Positions 16,006 to 25,151 of a stretch of 36,258 nucleotides of DNA are shown in pieces. How positions within the stretch are numbered: the stretch's first letter is position 1; each line of letters begins with the position of its first letter. The position numbers and the translations under genes were made by a program. The notes beneath the pieces are model-generated. The model made no database searches. It had not been told where the DNA came from and saw only the letters and a program-made list of their open reading frames with translations. The stretch comes from an uncultured Allomuricauda sp. (GTDB lineage Bacteria > Bacteroidota > Bacteroidia > Flavobacteriales > Flavobacteriaceae), in the NCBI GenBank assembly GCA_937899065.1, contig CALBPG010000084.1:1-36258 (forward strand), read 5' to 3'.

Positions 16006-16335
16006 CTAGCGAACCAAATAATCGAGAAAGCTGAAGGGTTTCCGTCCAGCTAAATACTTTGGGTTTTTCTCATTGGCATAGGCTTCACGTTCAAAACTAA
16101 TGTTTTGGTATGCGCGATAACTATCCAGATACAAAATTGTACGTATGAGCCACTCTAGAATATAGAAAAGATAAAAGGGAAGTATGAGCAATTCGCTCTG
16201 CTGTCTTAGGTGGATTTTTTCGTGGTTTATCAATACTTCGTCCTTTTTTAGGGCATCATCTTTTAAGATGATAAAAGGCCAAAGAGATAATCCGACGTAA
16301 TTGCGATAGAACAAATGTTTGAAAATCAAAATCAC
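16006..16335 (-). CDS. Small membrane protein with HEXXH motif
   Basis: A 109-residue protein with a hydrophobic N-terminus (about 1-23), a zinc-protease-like HEKIH (38-42) within VLINHEKIHLRQQSELL, a second hydrophobic helix (about 48-68), and FEREAYANEKNP (81-92) where Glu82 or Glu84 could be the third zinc ligand. The arrangement NHExxHxxQ followed later by ERxAY/N resembles M48/M56 (BlaR1-type) peptidases, but the protein is much shorter than those. It is the first gene of the operon ending in hemL, and a perfect -7 promoter element lies 24-31 bases upstream. Peptidase activity is inferred from the motif only. Confidence 0.75.
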   Translation of the reverse strand: MILIFKHLFYRNYVGLSLWPFIILKDDALKKDEVLINHEKIHLRQQSELLILPFYLFYILEWLIRTILYLDSYRAYQNISFEREAYANEKNPKYLAGRKPFSFLDYLVR

Positions 16336-16358
16336 AAGAATCCGTACTAATCTTCTTT

Positions 16359-16366
16359 CAAAGATA
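16359..16366 (-). promoter_or_regulatory. -7 promoter element of the hemL operon
   Basis: Read on the minus strand this is TATCTTTG, an exact TAnnTTTG match, 24 bases before the first start codon of the operon at 16335. No clear -33 TTTG is seen at the usual distance. Confidence 0.55.
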
Positions 16367-16440
16367 ACTGCAAAATCTTCAGTTCAGTATGTGAGCACTT
16401 CAATTCAATTAACAATTTCGGTGAAAGACGGTTTTCGTAA

Positions 16441-16665
<225 letters not shown>

Positions 16666-16736
16666 AAAGAGGGGTTTCGGCATAATTGTTGATGCTTAAA
16701 TTCAAAGGTTTAGGTATAAACTCAAAAAAGATTACT

Positions 16737-17312
16737 ATGAAGAACATCAAACTATTTTCCCTGGCGATTTTGGCCCTCGGCCTATTGGCTTCCTGCTCTT
16801 CCGTACGCGTTGTTGCAGATTATGACCAAAAAGTAGATTTTCAAACCTACGATACCTTCGCGTTTTATAAAACAGGAATTGATCGTGCACAAATTTCCGA
16901 TTTGGACAAAAAGCGAATTTTGCGCGCCATCGATGCTGAAATGAGCGCTCGCGGTTTTACCAAATCGCAAGAACCTGACCTTTTAGTAAGCATTTTCACC
17001 AAAGAAAGAGAAGAAGTTGACGTCTTCAACAACAATATTGGTTGGGGCTGGGGCTGGGGTGGCTTCTACAATCCTTGGATTTGGGGTCCCGGATGGGGCT
17101 GGGGCGGCGGCAATATGGTCAGCACCCGTACCGAAGGCTCTTTGTATATTGACCTCATTGATGCCAAAAGCAAGGAATTGGTCTGGCAAGGGCGTGGCGT
17201 CGGCACCCTGAACAACATCAAAAACATTGAAAAGAAAGAAAAAAGGATACGGGAGTTCGTTTCCGAAATTCTTGAGGAATATCCTCCGGCGAACCGAGTA
17301 GCCGCAAACTAA
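16737..17312 (+). CDS. DUF4136 lipoprotein with Gly-Trp insert
   Basis: A 191-residue lipoprotein. I chose the ATG at 16737 because it is followed directly by a signal peptide with lipobox LLASC (Cys20); the open frame runs upstream to 16686 but that part has no signal-like character. The DUF4136 domain starts at VRVVADYDQKVDFQTYDTFAF (23-43) and ends with the usual WQGRGVGTLNNIKNIEKKEK. It is interrupted at about 102-125 by a Gly/Trp/Pro-rich stretch containing GWGWGWGG and GPGWGWGGG. Such lipoproteins lie in the outer membrane or periplasm and have no firm function. The insert could be a flexible exposed loop. The gene ends at a hairpin terminator. Confidence 0.88.
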   Translation: MKNIKLFSLAILALGLLASCSSVRVVADYDQKVDFQTYDTFAFYKTGIDRAQISDLDKKRILRAIDAEMSARGFTKSQEPDLLVSIFTKEREEVDVFNNNIGWGWGWGGFYNPWIWGPGWGWGGGNMVSTRTEGSLYIDLIDAKSKELVWQGRGVGTLNNIKNIEKKEKRIREFVSEILEEYPPANRVAAN

Positions 17313-17318
17313 GAGTAC

Positions 17319-17348
17319 AAAAACCGCTTTAAAAGCGGTTTTTTTCTG
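17319..17348 (+). terminator. Intrinsic terminator after the DUF4136 gene
   Basis: AAAACCGCTTT and AAAGCGGTTTT form an inverted repeat with a minimal loop, followed by a run of seven or more Ts. It separates the DUF4136 gene from the hydroxylase gene. Confidence 0.88.
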
Positions 17349-17402
17349 TCCAAGGTTTCCACATGAGGATTTCGTAAATTTATAAGCACTAAAGCAGTAT
17401 TG

Positions 17403-19157
17403 ATGGGATATGAATCAAATCCAATTTTAGATAAACTTCCAGAGCATTTAAAGCAGTTCATCAAACCGCAGGATTACGAGGCCTACACGGCCATTAACCA
17501 AGCAGTTTGGCGCTACGTGATGCGAAAAAATGTAGCCTATTTGGGCAAGGTGGCACACGCCTCCTACGTCGACGGTTTGCACAAAACGGGAATCTCCATT
17601 GAGCATATTCCCAATATGTACGGCATGAACCGTATTTTAAAAGAAATCGGTTGGGCTGCCGTAGCCGTTGATGGTTTTATTCCTCCCTCAGCTTTTATGG
17701 AATTTCAGGCTTACAATGTGCTGGTCATTGCTTCGGATATCCGACAATTGGAAAACATCGAATATACCCCAGCACCTGACATAATCCACGAAGGCGCGGG
17801 ACATGCACCCATCATCGCCAATCCTGAGTATGCTGAATACCTGAGACGTTTTGGGGAAATTGGAAGCAAAGCCATTTCCAGTGCAAAGGATTATGAGTTA
17901 TACGAAGCGGTACGACATTTATCTATTATCAAAGAAGCCAACGGGACCTTACCAGAAGAAATTCGCATCGCTGAGGAAAAAATAGCAGACCTTCAGCAAA
18001 ACATGGGGAAACCCAGTGAAATGGCCTTAATCCGAAATTTACATTGGTGGACCGTAGAATATGGCTTGATTGGAACCCTTGAAAAACCTAAAATCTACGG
18101 TGCGGGTTTACTGTCTTCTATCGGAGAAAGTGAGTGGTGTATGACAGAAGATGTTACCAAGCTTCCCTATACCTTGGAAGCAGCAAATATGCCGTTCGAT
18201 ATTACCAAGCCACAACCGCAACTGTTCGTAACTCCAAATTTTGCACATTTGAGTCAAGTGCTCGAAGATTTTGCGAATACCATGGCATTGCGAACCGGAG
18301 GACTTTCAGGGGTTGACAAACTCATAGCTTCCAAGGCGCTAGGTACCATCGAATTGAGTACAGGTATTCAGATTTCAGGACATTTTCATAATATCATTTC
18401 GCATGAGGGTAAACCCATATACTTCAGAACGGTTGGGGCTACGGCTTTGGCTTACCGCGAAAAAGAATTGGTAGGACATTCCGTTTTAGACCATCCCGAA
18501 GGGTTTGGCTCCCCAGTAGGTAAATTAAAAGGCATCAACTTGGCCATTGAAGATATGAGCCCGAGAGATCTTCGAGCCTATAATATTTTTGAAGGCAAAC
18601 AAGTATCCCTTGAATTTGAAGGTGGTGTAAAAGTAGAAGGCACCATTGTGACGGGAACACGAAACCTTCAAGGTAAAATCATCTTGATTACTTTTCAAGA
18701 TTGCAAGGTGACGCACGATGGCAAGCTGCTATTTTTACCGGAATGGGGACTGTACCATATGACCGTTGGACGGGAAATTGTTTCCGCCTTTAACGGCCCT
18801 GCCGATTTAAAAAGTTTCGATTTGATTACCCACGTTCCAGAAGAAGGAACGATAAAAACGGAGCTGAGTCCGAACCAAGAAAAGTTGGAGCAGTATTACC
18901 AGCAGATTCGGGATTTCAGGGAACAGAAAAACCCTACCATTTCAAGACACAAAGTTTTCATGGAATTGGAGAAACATTTCCCTGATGACTGGCTCTTGCC
19001 CGTAGAACTTTACGAATTGGCCGTTAAAAATGGTGACAGTGGATTCGCCAAAGACATTTTGGCCCATTTGGAAAAAGTAAAGCAGAACCATCCTAATTTC
19101 GGAGCCTTAATCGACGATGGCATTGCGGTCACGAATGCAGAGCGGGTCAAAGCTTAA
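17403..19157 (+). CDS. Aromatic amino acid hydroxylase (phenylalanine 4-monooxygenase type), long form
   Basis: A 584-residue protein; the ATG at 17403 is preferred over the TTG directly before it. The N-terminal part to about residue 310 is a non-haem iron, pterin-dependent aromatic amino acid hydroxylase: IIHEGAGHAP with His129 and His134, LHWWTVEYGLIG with Glu219 as third iron ligand, and IYGAGLLSSIGESEWC. Classic bacterial enzymes are about 300 residues, so a C-terminal extension of about 270 residues has been added; it contains a beta-rich part (about 385-470) and a helical end. No obvious second enzyme motif is visible in it. The likely reaction is Phe to Tyr, for Tyr synthesis or Phe breakdown. 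Its stop overlaps the end of the convergent M61-like gene by 11 bases, so no terminator lies between them. Confidence 0.9.
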   Translation: MGYESNPILDKLPEHLKQFIKPQDYEAYTAINQAVWRYVMRKNVAYLGKVAHASYVDGLHKTGISIEHIPNMYGMNRILKEIGWAAVAVDGFIPPSAFMEFQAYNVLVIASDIRQLENIEYTPAPDIIHEGAGHAPIIANPEYAEYLRRFGEIGSKAISSAKDYELYEAVRHLSIIKEANGTLPEEIRIAEEKIADLQQNMGKPSEMALIRNLHWWTVEYGLIGTLEKPKIYGAGLLSSIGESEWCMTEDVTKLPYTLEAANMPFDITKPQPQLFVTPNFAHLSQVLEDFANTMALRTGGLSGVDKLIASKALGTIELSTGIQISGHFHNIISHEGKPIYFRTVGATALAYREKELVGHSVLDHPEGFGSPVGKLKGINLAIEDMSPRDLRAYNIFEGKQVSLEFEGGVKVEGTIVTGTRNLQGKIILITFQDCKVTHDGKLLFLPEWGLYHMTVGREIVSAFNGPADLKSFDLITHVPEEGTIKTELSPNQEKLEQYYQQIRDFREQKNPTISRHKVFMELEKHFPDDWLLPVELYELAVKNGDSGFAKDILAHLEKVKQNHPNFGALIDDGIAVTNAERVKA

Positions 19158-20826
19158 GTTGCTGCTGATTCTCTTGATTGTTTTTTAGAATTGCGATTTC
19201 AGCCTCTCGCCGCGGATAGTATAAAATTTGATGTTCTTCTCCGTTTCGTGAAAGGGTGAGCTGAACTTCCTTTTCCGGGTTGCCATACCAAATACTTCGT
19301 GAAAGCACGAGGTCTCCTCTTTGCACCCCAGCTTTTTCCGCAGCACTTCCCGAAACCACCCTCACCACCTCAGTCTGGTCTTTGTTAAAAGCAAAACCTA
19401 GTTCGTATAGGATGGTATTGTTTTCATATGCGAGGCCTTGTGCTTCAAAAAAATCTTGGAAGGGTATCGGATTTCCATTTTCAATAAAGCGGGTATATCC
19501 AATTTGGTCTGCATCAGGTAAATAATGTGTCATGTGTTCCAGAAACAATTCACGATTAAACTTGTTCCCTTCATCCGCTGCCGCTAGTAATTCTAACATA
19601 AAGTCATCCAGACTGTACTTTCCCTGAGATGTTTTTTGAATGGTATAATCCAAGTAGAAAGCATACAAAGCACCACGGAAATAAGGAAGCTTTTGATATT
19701 CCGGGTTCGTCCAGAAGTTGTTGTAATTGACTTCACTATTGGGTACCTCCTTTATGGATAAGGCTTCTAGGTTTTTAATCATGTCATTCATGGAACTGAT
19801 AAAAAACGCTGCCCCCAACCCATTGATTTTATGCTTTGCAACATTTTTATAGGTGTAGTATTCGGTAAAACCTTCGCTAAACCAATACTCTAGTTCTTCG
19901 TTGTCATTTTGAATGCGGTGTCCTATCCAATTGTGCAATAACTCGTGATTGAACAGATGCACCATTTGTTCCATGTCAATATAGTTGTTGTTCGAAAAGG
20001 ACGTAGCAAACGAATTCGTGAGTCCAGTACCTTGACAGCTACTCCCTAATTCTTGTTCGAACGGTTGCATGGTCACCGTGAAATAAGGCTGGCTATGGTC
20101 ATTCCAAAAGTCTCGTTGAACGGTGCTGGTTTTTTCAAGCAAGGTTTTCATTTCTTCAGGCGTAAACGGAACCCAATCCCCACGCGTAGCAAGGAAAACT
20201 TTATTGTCTTGTATCGTAATTTCTTGGATGTTAAAGTCTCCTCCCAAAAAAATAGCACTATGAAATTCTTCGGGAGCAATAGCAACTATTTCTTGTATAC
20301 TTGAATTACTGCCAAAACTGTTGTGAACTACTTGTGGAGCATCAAATCCTTTCCAAAGCAACCGAATATCCAAGGTTGGTACATCTACCTCGGGCAACAT
20401 AAACAGGTTGTGTGAAAAAACATGAAAATATTCTGGTAGAATAATCGGCCTATAGGTTACACTAGTATTTATGGGGTGGTCAAAATCCTGTTTCAACGCA
20501 TATTCAAATTCAATATTCTCTAGGTTTTTGGGGTATTGGAGTATCACCTGACCCGTCTTTTTATCCATGGAAACCTCTCCCTTCACCCCCAAAAGATTTG
20601 CATAGTGAACGGTATTATGAAGATTTTCTTCCCCCCAAGTACGGTCTTGATAGGTTAAAATGGTCTGACCACAGGAATCGGCAGGAAGGGTCATTTTGAC
20701 CTTCAACAATTGAAGGGAATCCTGGTCAACCTGCGTAATTTCATATTCTACATCCCATATCTTTTCAGGTTGACAATTTATCAGCAAACACAATACTCCG
20801 ATTATGGTGAAAATTCTTTGTCCCAT
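19147..20826 (-). CDS. M61/M1-like zinc peptidase lipoprotein with PDZ domain
   Basis: A 559-residue protein. The frame opens at 20874, but the ATG at 20826 puts a signal peptide with lipobox LLINC (Cys18) right at the start, so I use it. After an N-terminal beta domain comes LFNHELLHNWIGH (HExxH near residue 294) and EYWFSEGFTEYY about 20 residues later, giving the gluzincin zinc site of M1/M61 peptidases. A C-terminal PDZ domain (about 465-530) has VVRVVSGSAAEKAGVQRGDLVL, where peptide tails may be recognised. This domain order is the M61 glycyl-aminopeptidase type. It is probably in the periplasm attached to a membrane. It is the last gene in the alaS direction, 47 bases after DUF4230. Confidence 0.88.
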   Translation of the reverse strand: MGQRIFTIIGVLCLLINCQPEKIWDVEYEITQVDQDSLQLLKVKMTLPADSCGQTILTYQDRTWGEENLHNTVHYANLLGVKGEVSMDKKTGQVILQYPKNLENIEFEYALKQDFDHPINTSVTYRPIILPEYFHVFSHNLFMLPEVDVPTLDIRLLWKGFDAPQVVHNSFGSNSSIQEIVAIAPEEFHSAIFLGGDFNIQEITIQDNKVFLATRGDWVPFTPEEMKTLLEKTSTVQRDFWNDHSQPYFTVTMQPFEQELGSSCQGTGLTNSFATSFSNNNYIDMEQMVHLFNHELLHNWIGHRIQNDNEELEYWFSEGFTEYYTYKNVAKHKINGLGAAFFISSMNDMIKNLEALSIKEVPNSEVNYNNFWTNPEYQKLPYFRGALYAFYLDYTIQKTSQGKYSLDDFMLELLAAADEGNKFNRELFLEHMTHYLPDADQIGYTRFIENGNPIPFQDFFEAQGLAYENNTILYELGFAFNKDQTEVVRVVSGSAAEKAGVQRGDLVLSRSIWYGNPEKEVQLTLSRNGEEHQILYYPRREAEIAILKNNQENQQQLKL

Positions 20827-20873
20827 TTTTTTGGTTTGAGTAAGAGACGAAACAAAAAAAGTAATGTCACACA

Positions 20874-21479
20874 TTACTCCAAAAAGGCATCGCTTTCATG
20901 GATAGTATTCCCCTCATATACCAAAGTCCACCCCATGGTTTCCGTGAGCAGCAATATTCTTGAAAGCTCGCTTAAAAAGCGGTTCTCCGAATTGGAAACC
21001 AATGAAGAGGCTTCAATCTTTTTCAGTAGAGACCGCTTCACATTGTCTTTTATAGTATTGTAATCTTTTGCTTCAAAGGGATTTAAATAATCTGCAGTTA
21101 CATCATAATATTCAAAGTCTGGATTGATGTTGATTTCTGGTTCCGGAAGATATTTTACCGTAACCGTTTTGGTTTCGGTATCAATTTCATAGGTCAATTG
21201 GCGCATATCGTAACTAATACTGACTGCGGCATTGACCACCACCAAGGCTTTTTTATCGGCAGTCAACATAGGTCCAAAAAGTTCTTTGGAATCCTTGTAA
21301 CTATATACCTCAGAAAAATGGCCTTCTGAGACTATCAATTTGGAAACATTCTTCAGTTCCTGTTGAATCAGCATAGAGCTTTCTTCCAGAACTACACTTT
21401 CTTGTTTGCGCTCCGCACAAGACTTATAAATGAGTACAGAGGTCAACGCCAGTAGCGCTCCAGCAAGCACTTTTTTCAT
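20874..21479 (-). CDS. DUF4230 membrane-anchored protein
   Basis: A 201-residue protein with an N-terminal signal anchor (residues 3-19) and a Cys at 21 (IYKSC) that is not a clean lipobox. The body is the DUF4230 type: LKNVSKLIVSEGHFSEVYSY, KKALVVVNAAVSISYDM, and VKYLPEPEI, a beta-rich domain with a helical C-terminus. The family is widespread and has no firm function; the domain probably faces the periplasm. Its start overlaps the stop of the GSCFA gene by four bases. The chain alaS-GSCFA-DUF4230 is therefore continuously coupled, an arrangement more specific than chance. Confidence 0.87.
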   Translation of the reverse strand: MKKVLAGALLALTSVLIYKSCAERKQESVVLEESSMLIQQELKNVSKLIVSEGHFSEVYSYKDSKELFGPMLTADKKALVVVNAAVSISYDMRQLTYEIDTETKTVTVKYLPEPEININPDFEYYDVTADYLNPFEAKDYNTIKDNVKRSLLKKIEASSLVSNSENRFLSELSRILLLTETMGWTLVYEGNTIHESDAFLE

Positions 21480-22435
21480 GTATCGAATTTTATCCGTGGG
21501 TATCGTTCCTGAAGATACTCAATTTTGGCAGCCAACTGTTTTTGCCGCATGCTATTCGCTTCTGAGTTTGGATTTATAGGTCTGTGGGCTAATCCTTTTT
21601 GTATTCCATCAATCTCTTTCATGGTGGTTTTTGCTTCTTCAGAAATCCAGGCATCGGTAAACTTTTCCCAGAGATAATCAATAGCCAATGCATTCGGATG
21701 AACCAGGTCCTTTTCATAAAAGCGATAATCCCGTAGCTCATCCATTACAATTTCGTACGCTGGAAAATAGGCGATATCCTTGCCAGGGTGTTGGTCTAAA
21801 AGATGATGCAAAGCGTGAATTAAATGCCCTTTACTACGTTGGTTTTCCACAAAACCATCTTTCAAATGGCGTACTGGCGAAATGGTAAAAAGAAGTTGCG
21901 TATTCCTATTCAACTCTCTTGCTAGGAAAACGATTCGCTCCAAACTTTTGATAAGCACCTTGGGAGATAGTAATTTCTTCTCGAATTCCTTTTGGGGCAC
22001 TTTGTGGCAATTAGCCACGGTTTGGTTGTTTGTACCTTGGTAATATACCCAAGCGGTTCCAAGAGTGATGCACACATGCGAAGCTTCTTCCAAAAAAGCC
22101 CTTGTCCTTTGTAAAGCCGAATTTAGCTTCTCCAGCAATTCTTTCTTGGACGGACTGCTCAACCTTGAGTGCGCATCGAAGCAATGCCAAAGTCCATGAT
22201 GCTGAAAAACATCACCCTCAGTATACGGTTTCTGGGTTACCACTCTATCCAAAAAGGCTTCAATCGCAAGTGGATGAAAAAGAATTCCGAAGGGATTTTG
22301 CTGAATTTCGAACTTAAAGTAGTCCAATTTTTCGCCTATGTTTTCGGTAAAACAAGAACCCAACAATAGTACTTTGCTTTGATAATCGATAGGCGATTGC
22401 CCTTTTTCTAATGGAACTTGGGCATATAATTTCAT
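21476..22435 (-). CDS. GSCFA family protein (SGNH-like)
   Basis: A 319-residue protein named for the motif seen here as [12 protein letters not shown] (residues 23-34). Further marks are [10 protein letters not shown] (46-55), a TLGTAWVYY block, [24 protein letters not shown] and the end block [17 protein letters not shown], in which Asp and His fit the SGNH/GDSL hydrolase active site together with the Ser of GSCF. No signal peptide is visible, so it is cytoplasmic. The family's substrate is unknown to me. It is wedged between alaS and DUF4230 with four-base overlaps at both ends. Confidence 0.9.
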   Translation of the reverse strand: MKLYAQVPLEKGQSPIDYQSKVLLLGSCFTENIGEKLDYFKFEIQQNPFGILFHPLAIEAFLDRVVTQKPYTEGDVFQHHGLWHCFDAHSRLSSPSKKELLEKLNSALQRTRAFLEEASHVCITLGTAWVYYQGTNNQTVANCHKVPQKEFEKKLLSPKVLIKSLERIVFLARELNRNTQLLFTISPVRHLKDGFVENQRSKGHLIHALHHLLDQHPGKDIAYFPAYEIVMDELRDYRFYEKDLVHPNALAIDYLWEKFTDAWISEEAKTTMKEIDGIQKGLAHRPINPNSEANSMRQKQLAAKIEYLQERYPRIKFDT

Positions 22436-25047
22436 TGCAGATAGGCTTCAGCCGCTTTTAGGGCTTCTGGAATTCCATCGGGATTCTTGCCCCCAGCCGT
22501 GGCAAAGAAAGGTTGTCCGCCACCACCGCCTTGAATGTGTTTGCCCAATTCTCTCACAATAGTTCCCGCATTGAGATTTTTATCCGCAGCTAGCGACTTG
22601 GAAATGTAGCAACCCAGCAAGGCTTTCCCTTCCTTTTCAGCGGCAAGCAGTAAAAACAAATTATCTATTTGTCCTCCAATTTCAAAAGCCAAATCTTTGA
22701 TGCCACCAGCGTCTAAATCCACCTTTTTAGCCAAGAATTGAACCCCATTTATGGTACTGAGTTCTGATATCAAATCGTTTTTAAGGCCTTTGGCTTTGTC
22801 CTTTAACAAGAGTTCCACCTGCTTTTTCAACTGGGCGTTTTCGTCTTTCAAGCCTTCCACAGCTTTTACAGGGTCTTTGGTGTTGTTTAGCAAGTCTCGA
22901 ATCTCGAAAAGGGTTCGGTTGTTTTCAAAATAAAAGGCTTTCACCGCGTCAGAAGTAATGGCTTCTATTCGTCGAATACCTGCTGCCACAGCTCCTTCGG
23001 AAACAATCTTAAAGTGCCATATATCCCCTGTGTTGTTCACGTGCGTTCCTCCACAAAGTTCGATGGATTGTCCAAAACGAATGGTTCGTACTGTATCCCC
23101 GTACTTTTCTCCAAAAAGGGCCATGGCCCCTTGTTCCAAGGCTTCTTTTACCGGTACATTGCGATGCTCTTCCAAAGGAAGATGTCCTTCAATTCGAGCG
23201 TTTACAAAATTCTCAACATCGCGCAATTGTTCTACTTCCAACTTGGCAAAATGCGAAAAGTCAAATCGGAGGTATTTTGAATGTACAGCGGAGCCACGTT
23301 GTTCCACATGGCTTCCCAAAACCTCGCGCAAAGCTTGGTGCAACAAGTGTGTTGCGGTATGGTTGCTCGCAGTTCGGAAACGCTGCTTTTCATCTACGGA
23401 AGCCTTGAATTCTTGGTGTACATCTTTTGGCAGGTTTTCGGTAAAATGAACAATCTCGTTGTTTTCTTTTTTGGTATCCACTACGTACACCACATCTCCA
23501 CCTTGGGATTCCAAATATCCTTTATCTCCTACTTGGCCACCGCTCTCGGGATAAAAAGGTGTTAGGTTGAATACCAATTGAAATCGCTCCCCTTCCTTTT
23601 TGGTCTTCACCTTGCGATACTTCACCAATTTCACTTGGGTTTGCAAGGTATCATACCCCACAAATTCTTGTTCTTTGTCTTCCGAGAGAACGGTCCAATC
23701 TTCTTTGGATACTTCGGAAGCGGCTCGCGAACGTGTTTTTTGCGCCTCCAGGGATTTCTCGAAACCAGCCATGTCCAAAGCATAGCCCTGCTCCTCAAGT
23801 ATCAGTGACGTCAAGTCAATCGGAAACCCGAAAGTATCGTACAGTTCAAACGCTTTGTCGCCAGCAATGGTCTTGTCCTTTGCGGATTTCATTACTGAAT
23901 TCAAAAGGACCAAACCTTGTTCCAATGTGATCAAGAACGAGTTCTCCTCTTCCTTGATGACGTTCTCAATCAATTGGTATTGCTCCTTCAATTCCGGAAA
24001 GGCTTGCCCCATGGTTTCACCCAAAACCTTTACTAACCGAAAAATGAAAGGTTGTTTCGTATCTAAAAACGTGAAACCATAACGAATGGCTCGTCTTAAA
24101 ATCCTTCGAATCACGTAACCCGCACCTGTATTGCTTGGCAACTGTCCATCCGCTATGGCAAAAGAAACGGCCCTGACATGGTCTGCCACCACACGGATTG
24201 CGATATCGGTCTCCTCATTTTTACCGTATTCATGTCCCGTAATCGTCTCTATTTCGCGAATCAAAGGCGTGAAAACATCCGTATCGTAGTTCGATTGAAC
24301 TTTTTGCAGCACCATACACAGTCGCTCGAAGCCCATCCCAGTATCGACGTGTTTTTGAGGAAGATTCTCTAAACGTCCATCCGCTTTACGATTGTACTGC
24401 ATGAAAACAAGGTTCCAGATTTCAACCACTTGTGGATGGTCTTGGTTGACCAAACTGGCTCCTGGAACTTTAGCTTTATCTTCTTCAGACCGAATGTCTA
24501 CATGAATTTCAGAACATGGACCACATGGGCCCTGCTCACCCATCTCCCAAAAGTTATCCTTTTTGTTGCCCATAATGATTCGGTCTTCCGGAACAATGGC
24601 CATCCATAAGTCTAAGGCTTCTTGGTCCATACCAAGATTATCTGCATCATCACTTCCTTCGAACACTGACACGTACAAACTATCCTTATCAATTTTGAAG
24701 ACCTCGGTCAACAATTCCCAAGCCCAAGCAACAGCCTCTGTTTTGAAATAATCTCCAAAACTCCAGTTGCCCAACATCTCGAACATGGTGTGATGGTAGG
24801 TGTCTTTTCCAACCTCATCCAAATCGTTATGCTTTCCACTTACCCGAAGACACTTCTGGGTATCGGCAATACGTTTGGCTTCCGAAGTGGAATTCCCAAG
24901 GAAAAATTCTTTGAATTGGTTCATCCCAGCATTGGTGAACATTAGGGTAGGATCGTCCTTCATGACCATCGGTGCAGATGGTACGATTTTGTGGGATTTT
25001 CCTTTGAAAAACTCCAAAAAAGCAGCTCTAATTTCCCGTGATGTCAT
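22432..25047 (-). CDS. alaS: Alanyl-tRNA synthetase
   Basis: An 871-residue class II aminoacyl-tRNA synthetase that charges tRNA-Ala. The catalytic N-terminal part begins [20 protein letters not shown] and carries [16 protein letters not shown] and [10 protein letters not shown] (motif 2 region). The editing domain has [13 protein letters not shown] and [12 protein letters not shown], the two zinc-binding halves that clear Ser and Gly mischarged on tRNA-Ala. The C-terminal C-Ala/DHHA1 domain ends with [19 protein letters not shown]. Length is normal. It is divergent from the M23 peptidase gene with 104 bases between the starts, and its stop overlaps the GSCFA start by four bases. Confidence 0.98.
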   Translation of the reverse strand: MTSREIRAAFLEFFKGKSHKIVPSAPMVMKDDPTLMFTNAGMNQFKEFFLGNSTSEAKRIADTQKCLRVSGKHNDLDEVGKDTYHHTMFEMLGNWSFGDYFKTEAVAWAWELLTEVFKIDKDSLYVSVFEGSDDADNLGMDQEALDLWMAIVPEDRIIMGNKKDNFWEMGEQGPCGPCSEIHVDIRSEEDKAKVPGASLVNQDHPQVVEIWNLVFMQYNRKADGRLENLPQKHVDTGMGFERLCMVLQKVQSNYDTDVFTPLIREIETITGHEYGKNEETDIAIRVVADHVRAVSFAIADGQLPSNTGAGYVIRRILRRAIRYGFTFLDTKQPFIFRLVKVLGETMGQAFPELKEQYQLIENVIKEEENSFLITLEQGLVLLNSVMKSAKDKTIAGDKAFELYDTFGFPIDLTSLILEEQGYALDMAGFEKSLEAQKTRSRAASEVSKEDWTVLSEDKEQEFVGYDTLQTQVKLVKYRKVKTKKEGERFQLVFNLTPFYPESGGQVGDKGYLESQGGDVVYVVDTKKENNEIVHFTENLPKDVHQEFKASVDEKQRFRTASNHTATHLLHQALREVLGSHVEQRGSAVHSKYLRFDFSHFAKLEVEQLRDVENFVNARIEGHLPLEEHRNVPVKEALEQGAMALFGEKYGDTVRTIRFGQSIELCGGTHVNNTGDIWHFKIVSEGAVAAGIRRIEAITSDAVKAFYFENNRTLFEIRDLLNNTKDPVKAVEGLKDENAQLKKQVELLLKDKAKGLKNDLISELSTINGVQFLAKKVDLDAGGIKDLAFEIGGQIDNLFLLLAAEKEGKALLGCYISKSLAADKNLNAGTIVRELGKHIQGGGGGQPFFATAGGKNPDGIPEALKAAEAYLQ

Positions 25048-25097
25048 TGTATTTGCTAGGGTTTTATTAAAATTAACACTTTGTACAAAACAATCTT

Positions 25098-25105
25098 TAT
25101 ATTTG
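25098..25105 (+). promoter_or_regulatory. -7 promoter element for the M23-MerR genes
   Basis: TATATTTG, exact match to TAnnTTTG, 46 bases before the M23 start, with TTTG at 25080-25083 as a -33 candidate, though only 14 bases away rather than the usual 17-22. Confidence 0.55.
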
Positions 25106-25151
25106 TGTGTTTTGATAAAAAGAATGGGCTAAAATAGGATAAAATCCCATC

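Noticed and set aside
22958-23449. 163-codon plus-strand frame inside alaS
   Set aside because: Lies opposite the alaS editing domain and has no family features.
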